From contig OX155961.1 of the NCBI GenBank assembly GCA_944548615.1, positions 24,643,192 through 24,707,191 on the forward strand: 64,000 nucleotides of DNA, written 5' to 3'. The notes under the pieces are model-generated. The model saw only the letters and a list, made by a program, of their open reading frames with translations, was not told the DNA's origin and ran no database searches. This document shows, piece after piece, positions 33,414-44,599 of this stretch. Both the position numbers and the translations under genes were made by a program. This DNA is from Micropterix aruncella (taxonomy: Eukaryota > Arthropoda > Insecta > Lepidoptera > Micropterigidae). Positions within the stretch are counted from its first letter, which is position 1, and every line of letters begins with the position of its first letter.

Positions 33414-33530
33414 GTACAGTAAGCAACGAGCTGGGCTTTACATATTGACCTTGGGAACGCTCTTATTACAAGCAGCGTAAGGACTACAGTCGTAATGCAA
33501 ATAAAAAGCCCGGCTCGTTGCTTACCGTAC
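33414..33530. repeat. 117-bp foldback inside the Tigger 3' region
   Basis: GTACAGTAAGCAACGAGCTG at the left and, in complement, GTACGGTAAGCAACGAGCCG at the right form a 26-bp arm with two mismatches around a ~65-base loop. It lies 50 bp from the transposase stop. It may be a small MITE inserted in the element or an original subterminal structure. Confidence 0.9.
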
Positions 33531-33577
33531 ATTTACATAATAATTAGGTAACATAAAATACGTAAGGTGTAAATTGT

Positions 33578-35161
33578 CTATTTAGTCATAAACTGATCTA
33601 TTTTAGTTTGGCGAGTCCTGTTGATGGACCAGAAAAAAGCTTTGTCCCTCAAGTTACGTAGCATCATCTTTTCCGATAAGGACAGGTCATTTTCTTCAGC
33701 CCACTCCAAGCAAGTGTTCAAAGATGATATGGCTTGTGAATGAGTAATTTTCTTGACATTTGAAGCAAAATAATCTTCAGCTAAAGACTCGTCATTCTCT
33801 TGCGTTATTTGGGTTATGATCTCATCATCAGTTATAGGATCTGTGCAATTCTCCTCTTCACTCATGGACAAGAAAGTGGAAATGGTTTCTTCTGTATAAC
33901 CACGATTACGTAAAAGACTGAGCGGGAGATCGTCTTCTACGTCGAAGTCATCATTTTCTTCTGATCTATCTTCTGTTGAATTTATTTTTTCAGGCCAAAG
34001 AGGCTTCCAAGATTTTTCGATAAGAGACGATGATACATGATCCCAACATTGCGCTAGCGAAAAAATGGCGTCTTTAATTGTGACGCTTTTTATAACATCA
34101 TGCAAGGTTAAAGCCTCATCGGCTTTTTGCTGCACGAACATTTGAATCAGGAGTTTCTTTTTGTAATTTATCTTGACATTTTGGATTACGTTTTGATCCA
34201 TAGGTTGGATCAAAGGCGTACAATTTGGAGGCATGTACAGTACAGAGAAGTTGCCGTCTTCTGTTGTCAAATCTTCAGCATTTGGATGTCCAGGGGCATT
34301 GTCTAAGAGTAGCAATGCTTTTTGTGGCAGTCCCATTTTTTTTAAATGGCGTTTGACTTCAGGAACAAAATGGCCTCTAAACCACTCGAGAAAAATATCT
34401 CTGGTTACCCAAGCACGCCTCTGCCCTTCATAATGCACTGGTAATTTTACAGATCCAAAAGATCTTGGCTTTTTTGCCTTCCCCACAACTAGCAATGGTA
34501 ATTTGTGATTCCCTGAGTTTGCGCAAGGCATAAAAGTTATTCGCTCTTTAGACACTTTCGACCCAAGAGCGCTAGTTTCAGCAGAAGAGGCTAAAGTTTT
34601 GTCCGGCAGAACCTTCCAAAACAATCCTGATTCGTCGGCATTGTAAATTTGTTCAGGGCAAAGGTTCTTTTCTTTTATCTCGTTTAGGAATTTTTCTTGG
34701 AATGGTTGAACAGCTTCCGTATTGCTAGAGACTTTCTCACCTGACACTTTCAGCTGACGTATGCCATGACGTTTTTTAAAATTATCAAGCCATCCTCTAC
34801 TTGCAGAAAAATCCGAACCTGTTAGTTTTTTATGGAAGAATCTCGCTTTTTCCATTACGACCTCACCAGACAATGGAATGTGGCGTCGTCTTTGTTCTAA
34901 AAACCATGTGAACAGTGCTTCTTCTAGCACTGGATTCTCTGGTAATTTTAGAGTTTTTCTGAACCCTGGTCCTTTCTCAGTTTTAGCTATAAAAGATCTC
35001 AATTTTTGCTCATTTTTCTTGAGGTCTGTAATTGTTGATTTTCCAACGCCATACTTACAAGCAAGAGAAGTTGCCGACACTCCGTCCTTTAAACTGTCTA
35101 GTATGGTGCACTTTTCGGCTATAGTCAAAGTTTTATGTTTGCGTTTTGGTGTTGGAACCAT
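33578..35161 (-). CDS. Tigger (pogo) transposase, intact
   Basis: 527 codons from the ATG at 35161. This start gives MVPTPKRKHKTLTIAEK, the normal beginning of Tigger/jerky-type proteins; the upstream 22 codons lack an ATG. Order: N-terminal CENP-B-like helix-turn-helix (about residues 5-55, KTLTIAEKCTIL...ACKYGVGKSTI), second CENP-B/Tc5 DNA-binding domain (about 75-140, LEEALFTWFLEQRRR...GWLDNFKKRHGI), then the DDE core. The core has Asp 176 in YNADESGLFW, Asp 287 in LLLLDNAPGHP and Asp 322 in TPLIQPMDQNV, with 34 residues between the last two. The C-terminus is acidic (EENDDFDVEDDLP). It acts in the nucleus as the cut-and-paste transposase of its own element. With both ends present the copy may still be mobile. 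A domesticated gene is less likely because it lies within perfect element ends. Confidence 0.95.
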   Translation of the reverse strand: MVPTPKRKHKTLTIAEKCTILDSLKDGVSATSLACKYGVGKSTITDLKKNEQKLRSFIAKTEKGPGFRKTLKLPENPVLEEALFTWFLEQRRRHIPLSGEVVMEKARFFHKKLTGSDFSASRGWLDNFKKRHGIRQLKVSGEKVSSNTEAVQPFQEKFLNEIKEKNLCPEQIYNADESGLFWKVLPDKTLASSAETSALGSKVSKERITFMPCANSGNHKLPLLVVGKAKKPRSFGSVKLPVHYEGQRRAWVTRDIFLEWFRGHFVPEVKRHLKKMGLPQKALLLLDNAPGHPNAEDLTTEDGNFSVLYMPPNCTPLIQPMDQNVIQNVKINYKKKLLIQMFVQQKADEALTLHDVIKSVTIKDAIFSLAQCWDHVSSSLIEKSWKPLWPEKINSTEDRSEENDDFDVEDDLPLSLLRNRGYTEETISTFLSMSEEENCTDPITDDEIITQITQENDESLAEDYFASNVKKITHSQAISSLNTCLEWAEENDLSLSEKMMLRNLRDKAFFWSINRTRQTKIDQFMTK

Positions 35162-35369
35162 CTTTATAACCTCAAAAAACACGCCGCGCACGAGTACAGA
35201 GCAGAAAAACGTGGAATGGACGCGCAACGTGGCAGTCGTAACTGCAGACTAATTAATAAACAACATAGCAGCGAGGCGAAGGCGAGGAAGTGGGGTGGGG
35301 TATGCAGTTCGGATTATAGCGACGTTCGAATTAGCCTGAGTACGGATTATCGAGGCTATACTGTATTAT

Positions 35370-36765
35370 GAATTGCAGTATGTTATTGCATTAGCACTAT
35401 TAGAGGATTCATTGTAAACGGTATCAAAATAGAGAATACTGCAGCCGACTATTACTTCAAATCAACTAGGCCTATGACCATAGGGCAAGTGCACCAATTA
35501 GAGAATGGTTTGTGCATACTTCAAATTGCACAATTAAAAAAACAGGTTAGGTATTTTTAAATAATCGATAAAGGCGTGGAACTGGTTTTTAGGGTCATTA
35601 TTGCAATTTAGATTTCGGGACTTATGTCCGCCCAGATTTGGCAAATACTTGTATGTGCGATGTATAAATATTTAGTTGCATGATAGCGATATAAATATGT
35701 TAATACAATAGTATAGGGAAACAAAATACATTCGTAAACCTTTATTATTTAAAAGAAAACGGATTTTTAACGCGTAGAAATAGACGATAGTCCTCTCGAC
35801 GTTTGTAGATTTCAAATGTAACGTTGTCGAAACGACGGGTTAACCCATCGTCCGATTCCCCACGGCAAGGACCCGTCTTCCCTCAATCAAAAATTGTCAA
35901 ATGACCGCGAAAGTTGTAGAGTATGTAAACATGCATACACATAATAAATAAATACTTATCTACATTTGCAGTTGTCGCTGCTGCTTCAAGGAAGTATCGC
36001 ACTGCCGATTTGAAACTAATTTTGTTTCTGCTATAAATGTCAATCTCAGTGAATTTGTTATTGTATATACGAGGCAATCGTCGTCTCGGGGGCTCAAAAA
36101 TCTGGTCCTACGTTTCGTCAACTTCAGAGCGATGCTTGAAACTAGGTATGGGCTATCCAGCAGATGACCGAATTCGAGGGCCTTGACTTTGCAAATATTG
36201 TACCAATTTGAATGATAATTATATATGTACTTCTAGTATTTAAATTTAAGATTTAGCTTTAGTTTGATTATTTAACAATTTACTTACTACTTTGGATGTT
36301 ACTATGTACAGTTTTTAGTACGTATATATTTGATTTATTGACTATTTCAATTGTTAGGCTTCTGCTTTGATTATTCAACTTTTTAACTGACTATTTTAAT
36401 TATTGTGTGTTTAGTAGGTAGCCAATGACTATTCTTTAATTTGTTTTGTAATACGATTCTACGACGAATAACTTTTTGTAGGTTCCAACGTTTCTTAGAT
36501 ACTATATATGTTTTTAAATTAATATATGTATGTAACGTAAAGATTAAAGTAGTAATGACACTTACTACTTAAAACACAAATATTTTGACACGTCCAAGAG
36601 CGGTTCTTAGCCACCAATTGGAGACGACGTAAATGTAATGAAATGTAATGTAATGTAATGATGTGGATACATGATACAGTGAGTGTTGTGTGACAGCAAT
36701 TTTTCAAAATTCTCGTGCGCCGACCCCGCCGCCCCGCCATCGTTATAATTTGTGGAGTAACGGCA
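35370..36765. other. Intergenic DNA, no gene seen
   Basis: Ordinary AT-rich sequence. A short stretch at about 35830 (GTTGTCGAAACGACGGGTTA) resembles the Penelope terminal block but is too short to assign. Confidence 0.45.
36630..36662. repeat. (TAATG)n microsatellite
   Basis: AAATGTAATG units repeated about six times. Confidence 0.9.
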
Positions 36766-36769
36766 GCAG

Positions 36770-36945
36770 TTTGCCGCCTACCCGCAGAACAACGGATGAC
36801 GATTGACAGTGCATACTTTAGTCTACCCTAGACAACGGCGGATGCAACGTCGCCGAAACGTCGGGTGCTACAAACTACACGCGGTAAATTCCTATTTATA
36901 ATGTCAAACAACCGCGGTAGTTTTCGAATTCATATTTAATTTAAT
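36770..36945 (+). repeat. Penelope-like terminal block (solo)
   Basis: GACAACGGCGGATGCAACGT, then CGCCGAAACGTCGGGTGCTA and ACACGCGGTAAATTCC, then AATGTCAAACAACCGCGG. Aligns with the minus strand at 28575-28760 over more than 150 bp. Confidence 0.78.
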
Positions 36946-37001
36946 ATTATTAGGTAGGTATGTGTCTATTACTGTTGCGTAACTTAGTATTAAGAAAAAA
37001 T

Positions 37002-37299
37002 GGGGTCGATTATGTTTCTTTTGAACTAAAATCGGAAATTAGTTCATGTTAACGAGACAGAGCAGAATGTGAAATGAACGGTTTTCAGTATTAAAACTAC
37101 CCACTGAAGGTAAATCAGCTAAATCGAACACCGCACGATTTTTTTTCAAATTTATTCGAGCGTCTATAAGTTCGACAGGTAGTTTAGGTGCGGGAAAATC
37201 GACGACAGTTCATGTCACATTCCGTTCTAACGAATTGCTTTGTCCCGTTCGGTTGAACTAAGTTCCTAGTTTAGTTCACGAAGAAACGCCATCGGGCCC
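37002..37299. mobile_element. MITE with ~30-bp inverted ends, copy 1
   Basis: Left end GGGGTCGATTATGTTTCTTT; right end in complement GGGCCCGATGGCGTTTCTTC, both continuing TGAACTAAA. A second copy of nearly the same length is at 52213-52511. No coding capacity; superfamily not clear, since target duplications are not obvious. Confidence 0.85.
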
Positions 37300-37304
37300 A
37301 ATGT

Positions 37305-38005
37305 GTCATTACTAAACAATATTTTAATGGAATAAACATTCTGTATTCGGTATTCTTAAACTTTATTTTACTGCATACTGTATAAGTAAGATGTAGTAAT
37401 AAACAAACATCTGGGATATTTGCAGAGTTTTCTTATATATTATATAATATTATTATGTGTTCAGATAGAACTTTTTTTTAAAAAGATTCACCTTTTTATT
37501 TTTACGAAAGACTGTTCAGCTATCACAGATTGCAAAAAGTTAAAATAAATGCTGCAAAATCATAAATGCTAATTGACCTGGATGGATAATATTTATAAAT
37601 ATTAATCACTACGATTAATTCAATGGACTTTTATTGGCGATAGGAATAATCCACAATATACGATAATATGCAAAACGAATGGTAATAAACATAAATAATA
37701 AATTATTATGAACACAGTGACATGAATATAAATCATATCCGTGATAAATACTATTTTAACGTTGTAAATAATATTTGCCATCATTATGCATTGATGGCGA
37801 GCAAACCTGCTTGCCATGATAATTTATATATTTCGGATGCGACTAATGATGTAACGAAATTCCTAGCCACTGGGACAGTGGGTAGGGACTTGCTTTAGGT
37901 TTATAAATATAGATTATGCAATACAGCAGTACCTGCTATAAATATCTACATCTTTTTTTGTAATTATTGCAGAAAACAGTTAATCGGACGAATATTGTTT
38001 TTTTT
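37305..38005. other. AT-rich intergenic DNA, no gene
   Basis: Very AT-rich; open frames are low-complexity. Confidence 0.45.
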
Positions 38006-38010
38006 TAAAG

Positions 38011-38490
38011 TATGTACAACCTCTGTCCAGAAAGTTCGATGAATGACGTCATAGTGCTCACATGCGTAAAAGTAGGAAACGGACGCACCCCGCGCTAAAC
38101 AGGTATGTGAACAGGACAAAAATAACAGTGCAGTGGTAAATGCGCGCGTGGTGGGGATAAGAATTATTAAGCTTGTCCACATAAAACACAAACTACTATA
38201 TTGAAAAATATAAATGCTGGAGAAGAAGAGATTGGGAAAGTAGGGAAGAACTGTTTACTTATTTGAAAAGTATTATTTTTGAAGTGAGTCTTAAATGAAT
38301 ATAAAAAAGCGAGTTACTTATATTTGTCTTACACGATGGACACAAAAATACTAGGAATGGAGGCTGACCAAAGTACGAAACCGTGGGAAATTAATGAATC
38401 GAATAACTCGTGGAGATAGGATGGTATCGATTAGGAGAGTACAATATAGAGAAGATTATCTCCCTGTCTATCTTATTTATTAATAAAGTT
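38011..38490. repeat. ~490-bp segment, first copy of a local direct duplication
   Basis: Consists of part 1 (from TATGTACAACCTCTGTCCAG) and part 2 (from TATAAATGCTGGAGAAG). Part 1 recurs at 38506-38704 and part 2 at 39257-39540, at roughly 85-90% identity by eye. Both parts read through to TGTCTTACACGATGGACACA and GAAGATTATCTCCCT. Confidence 0.9.
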
Positions 38491-38505
38491 TGTTTTCTTT
38501 AAAAG

Positions 38506-39540
38506 TATGTACAGCCTGTCCAGAAAATTCCGTGGATGACGTCATAGTGCTCACATGCGTAAGAGAAGGAAACCGCCGCACCCCGCGATGGACAGGTCTG
38601 TGGACAGGACAAAAATAACAGTGCAGTGGTAAATGCGCGGATGGTGGGGATCAGGATTATTAAGCTTGTCTACTTAAAACACAAGCTACTATATTGAAAA
38701 CTATCTTGGCTACTTTATGACAATCTGGAAATATTCCCTCTGAAAAGCTTAAATTGTAAAGATATGTTAGACAAGGTGCCAGTACACGTTTATGGATTTT
38801 AATTACGCTAATAGGTATATCATCGACACCAGTTGATTTTTTGTTCTTTGGATAGTCGATGCATTTTTCCATTTCTTGATTGTTGATTGATACAAACTAT
38901 CTTTTAAAACTTATTAAATGCTATCGATCTTAACTTATTAAATGATAGCGATCCTTATTAAATGTAGTTTATGTAGCACTCTTTGGATGCTTTCTATTTT
39001 TTTTTGTTTTCATATATTTTTGTTATTGAATTGCTGATTCTCTATGTTTTCTCATTATTTCTGTTTATTTTTATTTTTCTAGTTTTTATGTCTTTGTTAT
39101 TTATGAATTTCTATGTTTTTTTCCAATATTAGTTTTTTATAGACTTTTTAATAATTTGAAATGTAATTTTATTTCTAGAAATACCAATTTTATTTGATAT
39201 GTAATTTCTATACCCAGATCGGGTTTTTGAAAATATTTTTTTCTTATTTTTATTTCTATAAATGCTGGATGAGAAGAAATTGGGAAAGGAAGGAATAACT
39301 GGTTACTTATTTGAAAAGTTATATTTTTGGGGTGAATTTGAAATGATTATAAAGAAGGCGAGTTACGTATATTTGTCTTGCACGATGGACACAAAAATAC
39401 TAGGAGTGGAGGCTGACCGAAGTACGAGACCGTGGGAAATTAATGATTCGAAAAGCTCTTGGCGATAGGATGGTATCGATTGTAAGAGTACACGATAGAG
39501 AAGATTATCTCCCTATCTGTCTTATTTATGATTACAGTTT
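38506..39540. repeat. Second copy of the duplication, split by a 552-bp insertion
   Basis: Part 1 (38506-38704) stops at CTACTATATTGAAAA and part 2 resumes at 39257 with TATAAATGCTGG. In the first copy these two points are adjacent (38203-38208). The intervening 38705-39256 carries an RT fragment and T-rich DNA. Confidence 0.9.
38705..38872 (-). pseudogene. Short RT fragment of a LINE
   Basis: About 56 residues: PKNKKSTGVDDIPISVIK matches the RT block 'K.KS.G.D.IP...IK', and YLYNLSFSEGIFPDCHKVAK matches the following 'N.S...G.FP...K.AK'. It is cut off exactly where the duplicated segment begins. The remainder of the insertion is T-rich and unassigned. Confidence 0.8.
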
Positions 39541-39544
39541 GTAT

Positions 39545-40840
39545 TGTGTTATGAGTTTCTCTTGTAACGAGCGGGGTAACAATACATCCGTCTGGTTTTC
39601 TGATACCCCCTTAGCTGGCAGGAGGAGATAGATAGTTGAAGAATTTCCATAGGTTGTACTTTATAATTAACTGGCATAATGAAGCCTGCGGCCGCCTCTC
39701 GATCCACTCCCTAAGTCATCGAAATTTGTTGCGACCTCTTCCACATAATTTATTAGTATCTCAAGGGGCGCGCTTAAACGCCCCACCCTCGGCTCGTTCG
39801 GTAACTTTATACCGCTCTTAGTGTTTATGATAAATTACATGACATGGGTATGAAACGCCCCCGTATTAACACCACCATTTGTGATGTCACACCCTCTTCT
39901 TATGGCAACTTCGCCCTCTGTCTTAGCGGAACTTATCTAAGTTTGCATAACAGCGCTCGCGCATCCTTGACACACAGATTAATCAGAGAAATTATGCACG
40001 CCCAGAATAGATACGACACAAATGTTGTAGACACTTTTCAAATGATTCTATGCATCAGTGGAGCAATACATACTGGAATATTTAACGGTTTTCTAAAGGT
40101 TCCGTGCAGCTTGGGCCTAATGACCTAAGTGTTATTTTGGGTCGGCTTAACTCACACTCGGTAGCCTCCACGAAGTTATCGAAAAAAAATTACTTTATCG
40201 ACGAAAAGGGAGCAGTGATTATATTATAAAAAATATTGGCAAATCGTTATTGAAACTGATATAAAAAATGTTTTATCAAGTTATTGATTGTGATGCCCAA
40301 TGCGCCAAGAAAACTCGAAACGCTGCAAAGTATTCCTTGCCACTGACCAGCTCAGTGGACATACTGGGGTACCCATTAAGTGGCACTGACCGCATTCCAT
40401 TAAAATAATGGATAATAAAACTATGTTAAACATTAATTTCGCAAATGTATTGTGTTAAAATATATTTATAGCTTTGAAAATATAAGTAACAACTAGTAAA
40501 TATATGAATCATATTTTTCAAATGAGTTATTAATGCCTGACTTGTATTTATGATTTATTTTTAACTTATATTTTAATCATTTCTCTTTAGTACCTTCTTT
40601 ATAATTTAATTATTAATTTGTTTAAAAATGCTTTATGTATGCATTCTTCGAGTAGCGGCATAATTTTATGGCAGACCGCGGCAATTTATTGGAATTTCTT
40701 GCAATATCGCCACGCTCGACCAAAAGTACTATAACTATGGAACTACTATAGCAATCATGAAAATAATCATAAAAAATTACAATATGGAATATTGAAATCT
40801 CATTTTGTAAAACATTTAGATAATTATAAATAAATATGAG
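39545..40840. other. Intergenic DNA with one old repeat fragment
   Basis: At about 40105-40170 GCAGCTTGGGCCTAATGACC and CACTCGGTAGCCTCC match, with divergence, 53548-53635. Otherwise no coding or repeat signal is recognised; open frames of 60-94 codons in 39443-40128 have no motif. Confidence 0.45.
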
Positions 40841-40849
40841 AAATTTTAA

Positions 40850-41273
40850 AAAGTGAAAAAAATCGGCATTTCTAACTTGTACTTGTCTTACGGAAAAATA
40901 CGGAATCCTATTTAAAAATTGTAAATACTATCGTAATCTTTATTAGATTCTTTATGAAAGGTAATACTTTGTTTTACTTATTTACTTACAAAAATACTTA
41001 CATATCATAAAAACCAATAAAAATTTAGATAATTTCTCGAAAAAAAAAATGATATTTGACAATGGAATTTTACCAGAAATATTCTCGAAATGACGTGCGA
41101 AATTATTCTAGTGGCCGTCTATATATCTATGGTAATAATAAGATGTTTGTTATGGATTTTAGGATGCGTTCGAATTAGAAAATAATATTACTGTGCGCTC
41201 CGGGAGCAAGCCGCCAATATTCGTCGTTACGTAGTCAACGGTGTTCAAATTTGGTCGTTACGTAGCTGAAGGG
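40850..41273 (-). mobile_element. TTAA-type non-autonomous element, copy 2 (inverted)
   Basis: On the minus strand it begins CCCCTTCAGCTACGTAACGA and runs to the GGCATTTCTAACTTGTACTT-complement region, parallel to 25438-25860. The far end (toward 40640) does not match copy 1. The expected TTAA at the near end is replaced by the 42-bp segment (41274-41315). Confidence 0.75.
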
Positions 41274-41315
41274 GGGATCAATAGTCATTAGATGAAATAG
41301 GGGGGACCAAGGACT

Positions 41316-41379
41316 GATCGTTAAGTAATCAACAGTGTTCTGATGTGCAACCAAATTTTGTCGTTACGTAGCCGAAAGG
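41316..41379 (-). repeat. Second terminal segment of the TTAA-type element
   Basis: On the plus strand ATTTTGTCGTTACGTAGCCG, then AAAGG and TTAA (41380-41383). It repeats the terminal ~60 bp already present at 41218-41273, so the element end is duplicated around the 42-bp segment. Confidence 0.78.
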
Positions 41380-41384
41380 TTAAA

Positions 41385-42280
41385 TGGATTCTCTATTAAA
41401 TTATTCTTATCATGTCATTCTCTAAAACATAATTTTATTTATATTTTAACTTACCTACACAACTTATATTTACTGAAAAAAAAACAATATACGAAATACT
41501 CTAAAAACGCGGTTTAATATTATTTCGATTTTGGTCGTTGTAAGGTTATAAATAATGTATGACAATAGTTAGCCCAATATAGGTGTCAGGTCGCTTTCAA
41601 ACCGTGATGCATCTGATAAATGAGCATACATATATATCTCGTTCCTAATATGTGACGCAGGGTTCAGGCAGACTTGACAAAGTACGTCTGAATTTCTATA
41701 ATAGTTTCTCTGTGCAAGTGCATTTAATATGGCCATTTATAAGGGAGGCTAAGCGAGGCGACAAACTAGATTGTAACTGTATAATTATGCGTTACGTGGC
41801 AAATTAATTAAGTGGCTCATTCCGTCACAGACAACGAAATACCACACTACGAGCTTTACATGAATCCAACAATGAAACATATTTTATTTGGGAGACTATG
41901 TTTATTAATATTCATATTTATTTTATTAGTATAATTGCATATATACGCAGTAAACAGAAAAAACCAACGCAAATAACAGACCTTTTGCTAAATATAACCA
42001 TGGTATATATAGTTTAATAGATTTCTCAATTCCGTACTATGTTTAGGCAGCTATGATTTTACTATGAAACAAAACCGGTAGATGACATTATTAATTAAAT
42101 TTCTTTTAGTTTTAGTAGCCCAATCGATGGCGTTCTAAATAAAAATAACAAGTAAATATATTAAAAGGAATAAAATACACGACTGCCGTTACAAAAAGTG
42201 AACTACTGTGTTTTTAATTATTTTTATTACAGTATTTTAAAATAAAATAAATGATTAAAATACATACTGTAATATTTCAA
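41385..42280. other. AT-rich intergenic DNA, no gene
   Basis: No recognisable coding signal. Confidence 0.45.
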
Positions 42281-42440
42281 GGCAAGAGAAGGCCTGGGCG
42301 GCCAATGACATCATGGCTGCAAAATCTACGCCAGTGGTTCCAGCTGAGCACTGGCGCATTGTGCCGTACAGTGGTCTCCAAGACTGAAATCAGCAATATG
42401 ATCGCCAACCTTCGTTAAGAGACGGCACTACAAGGAGAAG
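42281..42440 (+). pseudogene. C-terminal tip of a LINE ORF2
   Basis: 45 codons open to a stop at 42416: GKRRPGRPMTSWLQNLRQWF followed by KTEISNMIANLR. The pattern 'G.R.PGR...SWL.NLR.WF' is the common tail of endonuclease-RT proteins in insect genomes. It is followed by GGAGAAGAAAAAAT, a plausible short tail. Confidence 0.75.
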
Positions 42441-44085
42441 AAAAAATACAATAAAAACGAAGCTGTCATGGAATTCAACGACCGAAGTCGGGCCCATCAT
42501 ATAGTAATATTACACTTCTGGGGAGTGAGCAGTGGATTCAGGACTAACGACCGGCTGTGGTAGGTTTAGGACAGCTGTCTTGCCACATGTGAGCGGTCAC
42601 CTTACCACCCATTCACTCCCCCTTCGAAGCCATAAAATAATATATGTCGATGTCGAAACATAGAATAATATAATATTTGTCGTTTATGTATTTATCCTAA
42701 TACATTCATATATATTTTCAGACTGTACTCATTCGGACCTTTCATTTGACACGAAACACGAAATTTATTATTTATTTTTATTCAGGAATTAATTACTATA
42801 AAACATTGATTTTGCTTATAAAAATAACAGGAACCGAATGGCAAAACCTTAACCTTTTTTTTTATTTTATTCTGTCACCCATCTGGGACTAGCCCGTTCT
42901 AGGATGGACAACACTCTAATTTTACAATAAATTATGTAAAAGTTTTATTCAAATGCTCATAAAACTAAATTGCCTAAAATATGATCCTCAAAAAAAAAAC
43001 AATCAAATAATGTGAGATAATCAGAATTGACATAAAACTAAAGTAAAGATATATCTATGTTAATTTATTAATATTTGGAGGTTTGGACATTAAGACAACT
43101 ATTGACTAGACACATGGATATATAATGTACCCTATGACACTCGGGATGTCATAGCGATTCTAGCAATACCACGTACTTCTAAATCAACTTAAGCGTTTAT
43201 AAGTTATGGTGGAAGCTCTAATGATCAAATTAGCTAATATGTAGCATTCCAACCTCTCAGTATTATTTCTGTGATTTAATCAGCCTATGTATATAAAAAT
43301 GCGATAGACGAAACTAATAATTCAATTTTATAATTAGTTAAATGGTGCTTTTTTTATAATCAATCAATCTTTATAAATAAAATAAAAAATTCGTTATGAT
43401 GAATATTATTATAGATGGCCAAATAAATTTCAATTATTATCGCCGGACAATGCTATCAGCGCCAACTGCATTTTGCCGGCATAGAAGAGTTCCCAAAATA
43501 TACTATGATATTGAAAATTCAAATGTCCTACAAATCAATGATATTTTAACATAAAAACATATGAAATTTTAAAAAGAAAGGAATAAAAAAAATAAACGAA
43601 AGAAAGTTGCCAATTTTATTATTTTACGCCATAAGGTTCAATTATTACAATTTTTAAGCTAAACTAAATTAATTGTCCTTTGAATACAGTACAATATAGT
43701 TCAATACATAAGTATATATTTATTTCTTAAAAAACAAATTAAAATTAAAATTAAGAGGACTCCAATTTACCACGGGCCTCAGATGGTATAGTTACGCCAC
43801 TGATGATGTACTTATTCCCAGTCAAACAATATCTTTCAGTCTACCGACATGTTGGTGTGACTAAAAGGTAGGCAAAATTGAGGTACTATTAGATACTATA
43901 AAATTTAAAATGGAACTTTCAATTATAAGTTATGTTATGCATTTTATACATATCGAAAGCCAAAAGTAAATAACAAATAAAGATTCGTATATATACAAAC
44001 ATAGATTAACTGCTAAAATAAGGTAAGAAGAATGTCGTAATTAGCTATGCCGCATGCAGCAGGAAAAACGTAATATTACCCAATT
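42440..44085. other. AT-rich intergenic DNA, no gene
   Basis: Long AT-rich stretch. It includes the diverged partner (about 43475-43525) of the repeat at 26070-26125. Confidence 0.45.
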
Positions 44086-44089
44086 CTAC

Positions 44090-44590
44090 AATCTAAGCTT
44101 TCAAATGAGACATTATAAATAGGATAGAAATGAATTTATTACGTGAAGTTTGTAGCACCCGACTTTTCAGCAATCTTTCAGCGTTGTCCAGGGTATAATT
44201 AATTACTGGCAATAGTGATACTTTGTTATGCGGATAGGCTAGAAAATTGCTGCTATTACTGGTACTTCGCAGATTATAACGGGGTTAGGCGCGCGCGATT
44301 TTCAAAAATTCGCCGTTCACACAACACTCTCTGTATCTTGTGGTACGTCCTTGCGCTCGGCAACGAGTATTAAGAACATTTGAAGAAGAGGGTTCCAAGT
44401 AGTAGGAAGTTTGAATCCGGCGTCTCTATTTAAGTTCAGAGCCATCTTATTTCAACGGCTTGCCAGATCATGCGAGGGAAGTCAAATTGTTTTTTGGATA
44501 GCAAAATGGGATTTTGAAACTGTGTTAGTTATGCTTATGCTATTCAATATGTGTTCGCAGATCGCCGATTTTTGATGTGGTCTATCAATC
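44090..44590 (-). pseudogene. Penelope-like C-terminal fragment with terminal block, decayed
   Basis: The sequence from 44580 down to about 44290 aligns with the coding fragment at 17023-17363 (AGATCGCCGA; CAAAATGGGATTTTGAAACT; TTTGAAGAAGAG), but stops and frameshifts are frequent. Downstream on the same strand (44220-44100) is the terminal block (GTCGGGTGCTACAAACTTCA). This is the expected order for a Penelope-like 3' end. Confidence 0.75.
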
Positions 44591-44599
44591 GATAGGCTA

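Larger units (their letters stand above)
33275..35363 (-). mobile_element. Complete pogo/Tigger transposon
   Basis: Left end CAGTAGAGCCTTGATAATCC, right end (other strand) CAGTATAGCCTCGATAATCC. The match extends to 24 bp with three differences. Flanked by TA on both sides (33273-33274, 35364-35365), the Tc1/mariner-superfamily target duplication. A subterminal GTTCGGATTATA motif occurs near each end, partly complementary to the terminal repeat. The transposase frame is intact. A foldback sequence sits between the stop codon and the left end. Confidence 0.95.

Noticed and set aside
36831..36890. Possible hammerhead ribozyme in the Penelope-like terminal block (CGAAAC followed by a short stem)
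   Set aside because: Penelope-like terminal repeats are known to carry hammerheads, and CGAAAC is present. But the upstream CUGAUGA core is replaced by GGATGCA/GGCTGCA in the copies here and no stem II can be paired convincingly. A covariance-model search would decide.
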